Positions 31,421 through 32,490 of a stretch of 32,490 nucleotides of DNA are shown one piece after another; the stretch's first letter is position 1, and every line of letters starts with the position of its first letter. The position numbers and the translations under genes were made by a program. Source of the stretch: TMED26 sp002694075 (GTDB lineage Bacteria > Pseudomonadota > Alphaproteobacteria > Thalassobaculales > Thalassobaculaceae); NCBI GenBank assembly GCA_036160575.1, contig JAYYDT010000096.1, positions 1-32,490 of the forward strand, written 5' to 3'. The notes under the pieces were generated by a model. The model had not been told where the DNA came from and made no database searches. It saw only the letters and a list, made by a program, of their open reading frames with translations.

Positions 31421-32490
31421 TGGGCCGCCACCGCCGCCGACAAGCGCGCGAAACCGGCGCTCAGATCGGCTTTCAAATCGTCGATATCCTCCAAACCGGC
31501 GTGGATCCGCAGTAACGGGCCCTCGGCGGTCCAACGAGTCGCCGAGCGCACCGGCGACGGATCGTCGTTGAGGACCAAACTTTCGTAGCCACCCCAGCTG
31601 GCGCCGATGCCATAGAGCGCCAAATCATCGACCATCGCCGCGAAGGCGGCTTCGGGGATGGGGTGCAGAACGATTGAAAACAAGCCGGAGGAGCCGCTGA
31701 AATCGCGTTGCCAGAGCGCGTGACCGGGATGGCTGGGTAAGCCCGGATGGCGCACTTCGGCGACTTCGGGGCAGGTTTCCAACCAAGCGGCCAGGGCGAG
31801 GGCGTTGGCTTCGTTTTGTTTCATACGCACCGCGAGGGTGCGTAAGCCGCGCTGGGCCAGGTAAAGGTCGTCCGGCCCGCAGCATTGACCCTGCAGGCGG
31901 GCCATCGCGCGCAGTTTTTCGGCCCACGGGGCGTTGGCCACCATGACCCCCATCATGACATCGGAATGGCCACAGATATATTTCGTTACGGCCTCAACCA
32001 CAATATCAACACCTTTCTCGAACGGACTGAAAAACATAGCAGATGCCCAGGTGTTATCCATCATTACCGGGATATTGCGTTCTTTGGCGACACTGGCCAC
32101 GGCGGGGATGTCCATAATTTCGAAGGTGAGCGAACCCGGGCTTTCGACATAGATCGCGGCGGTCCGGTCGGTGATTAAATCGGCGACGCCGGCGCCAATC
32201 GTCGGGTCGTAATAGGTCGTCTCCACGCCCATGCGCGCCAAATAATTTTCGCAATAATTGCGGGTCGGCCGGTACACGGTGTCGGCGACCAAAATATGAT
32301 CGCCCTCGGACACCACGGCCTGTAGCGCGCAGGCGATGGCCGCCATGCCCGAGGATACGGCGATGGCGTCGTCGGCGTGATACGCGGCGGCAACCGCCTC
32401 CTCGAAAGCGTCGCTGGTCGGTGTGCCGACCCGGCCATAGCGGTAAATTTTATTGCCGTCCTGGTCGCGATCGCCGGCTTTGGCGGCGTT
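31417..32490 (-). CDS. metC: Cystathionine beta-lyase (MetC), 5' end beyond the window
   Basis: At least 357 residues, open to the right edge of the window; the true start lies outside. The visible N-terminal part (IYRYGRVGTPTSDAFEEAVA, VSSGMAA) and PLP lysine motif VEAVTKYICGHSD place it in the Cys/Met-metabolism PLP family. GIGASWGGYESLV near the C-terminus and LRIHAGLEDIDDL fit the MetC type, which splits cystathionine to homocysteine, pyruvate and ammonia. It heads the chain that continues into hisI and the mod genes. Family members cannot be separated with certainty by eye. Confidence 0.88.
   Translation of the reverse strand, partial: NAAKAGDRDQDGNKIYRYGRVGTPTSDAFEEAVAAAYHADDAIAVSSGMAAIACALQAVVSEGDHILVADTVYRPTRNYCENYLARMGVETTYYDPTIGAGVADLITDRTAAIYVESPGSLTFEIMDIPAVASVAKERNIPVMMDNTWASAMFFSPFEKGVDIVVEAVTKYICGHSDVMMGVMVANAPWAEKLRAMARLQGQCCGPDDLYLAQRGLRTLAVRMKQNEANALALAAWLETCPEVAEVRHPGLPSHPGHALWQRDFSGSSGLFSIVLHPIPEAAFAAMVDDLALYGIGASWGGYESLVLNDDPSPVRSATRWTAEGPLLRIHAGLEDIDDLKADLSAGFARLSAAVAAQ

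Noticed and set aside
1..32490. CRISPR array, integrase, transposase, toxin-antitoxin or other defence system
   Set aside because: No regularly spaced repeats, no recombinase motifs and no small toxin/antitoxin gene pairs were seen. Apart from the remnants noted, genes and codon use look chromosomal throughout.

Overview
The window reads as chromosomal DNA of a GC-rich alphaproteobacterium, probably of the Rhodospirillales or a near relative. The evidence is: a lexA gene with the alphaproteobacterial SOS box (GTTC-N7-GTTC) in front of it; the block trpG-trpD-trpC-moaC-moeA-lexA, a gene order typical of alphaproteobacteria; an NDUFS4-type complex I accessory subunit; and many genes joined by 4-base stop/start overlaps. 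No phage, insertion sequence, CRISPR array or plasmid gene is visible. Most of the window is housekeeping and transport.

Layout. 1-206 holds the start of a DUF2282 (BufA-like) gene that loses family similarity after about 44 codons. A Baeyer-Villiger-type flavin monooxygenase follows (427-2052, +). 2065-4924 (-) is a reverse-transsulfuration pair, cystathionine beta-synthase then a cystathionine gamma-lyase/synthase-type enzyme, ending in a frameshifted remnant and an intrinsic terminator. 4970-10040 (-) is trpGDC-moaC-moeA-lexA. 10136-12599 (+) has a periplasmic divergent polysaccharide deacetylase, a ketopantoate-reductase-family enzyme and a DOPA-4,5-dioxygenase-like protein. A two-domain universal stress protein (-) and a PrpB-like lyase (+) follow. 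14486-16356 (-) is a TPP-riboswitch-controlled pyrimidine (thiamine precursor) uptake pair, thiX-thiY, without an ATPase gene. 16443-18079 (+) has a histone-deacetylase-fold amidohydrolase coupled to a DUF192 protein. tRNA-Pro(UGG), the NDUFS4-type gene and tRNA-Arg(UCU) come next, then a MATE-transporter remnant. 19084-20813 (-) is a two-gene unit (CnbZ-like deaminase and 4,5-dihydroxyphthalate decarboxylase-like protein). 21141-24288 has two EamA permeases and an M24 peptidase-family protein. 24387-27887 (+) has an ABC-F ATPase and a four-domain rhodanese. 28064-32490 (-) is a compact chain metC-hisI-modE-modA-modB-modC.

How the genes work together. Two sulfur amino acid loci, molybdenum uptake (modABC with modE), and molybdopterin synthesis and metal insertion (moaC, moeA) sit in one 32 kb stretch. 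The mod and moa/moe loci together supply molybdoenzymes.

The least conventional parts are mostly regulatory. (1) An FNR/FixK-type box lies between two convergent genes, beside a predicted structured RNA with a CCTCC-bearing loop. (2) A terminator-like hairpin between lexA and cbs overlaps the cbs ribosome binding site. (3) A 15-codon leader ORF sits between a TPP riboswitch and thiX. (4) A probable CTG start codon sits in a CTGA overlap. All functional calls rest on motif recognition by eye; no search or folding program was run.
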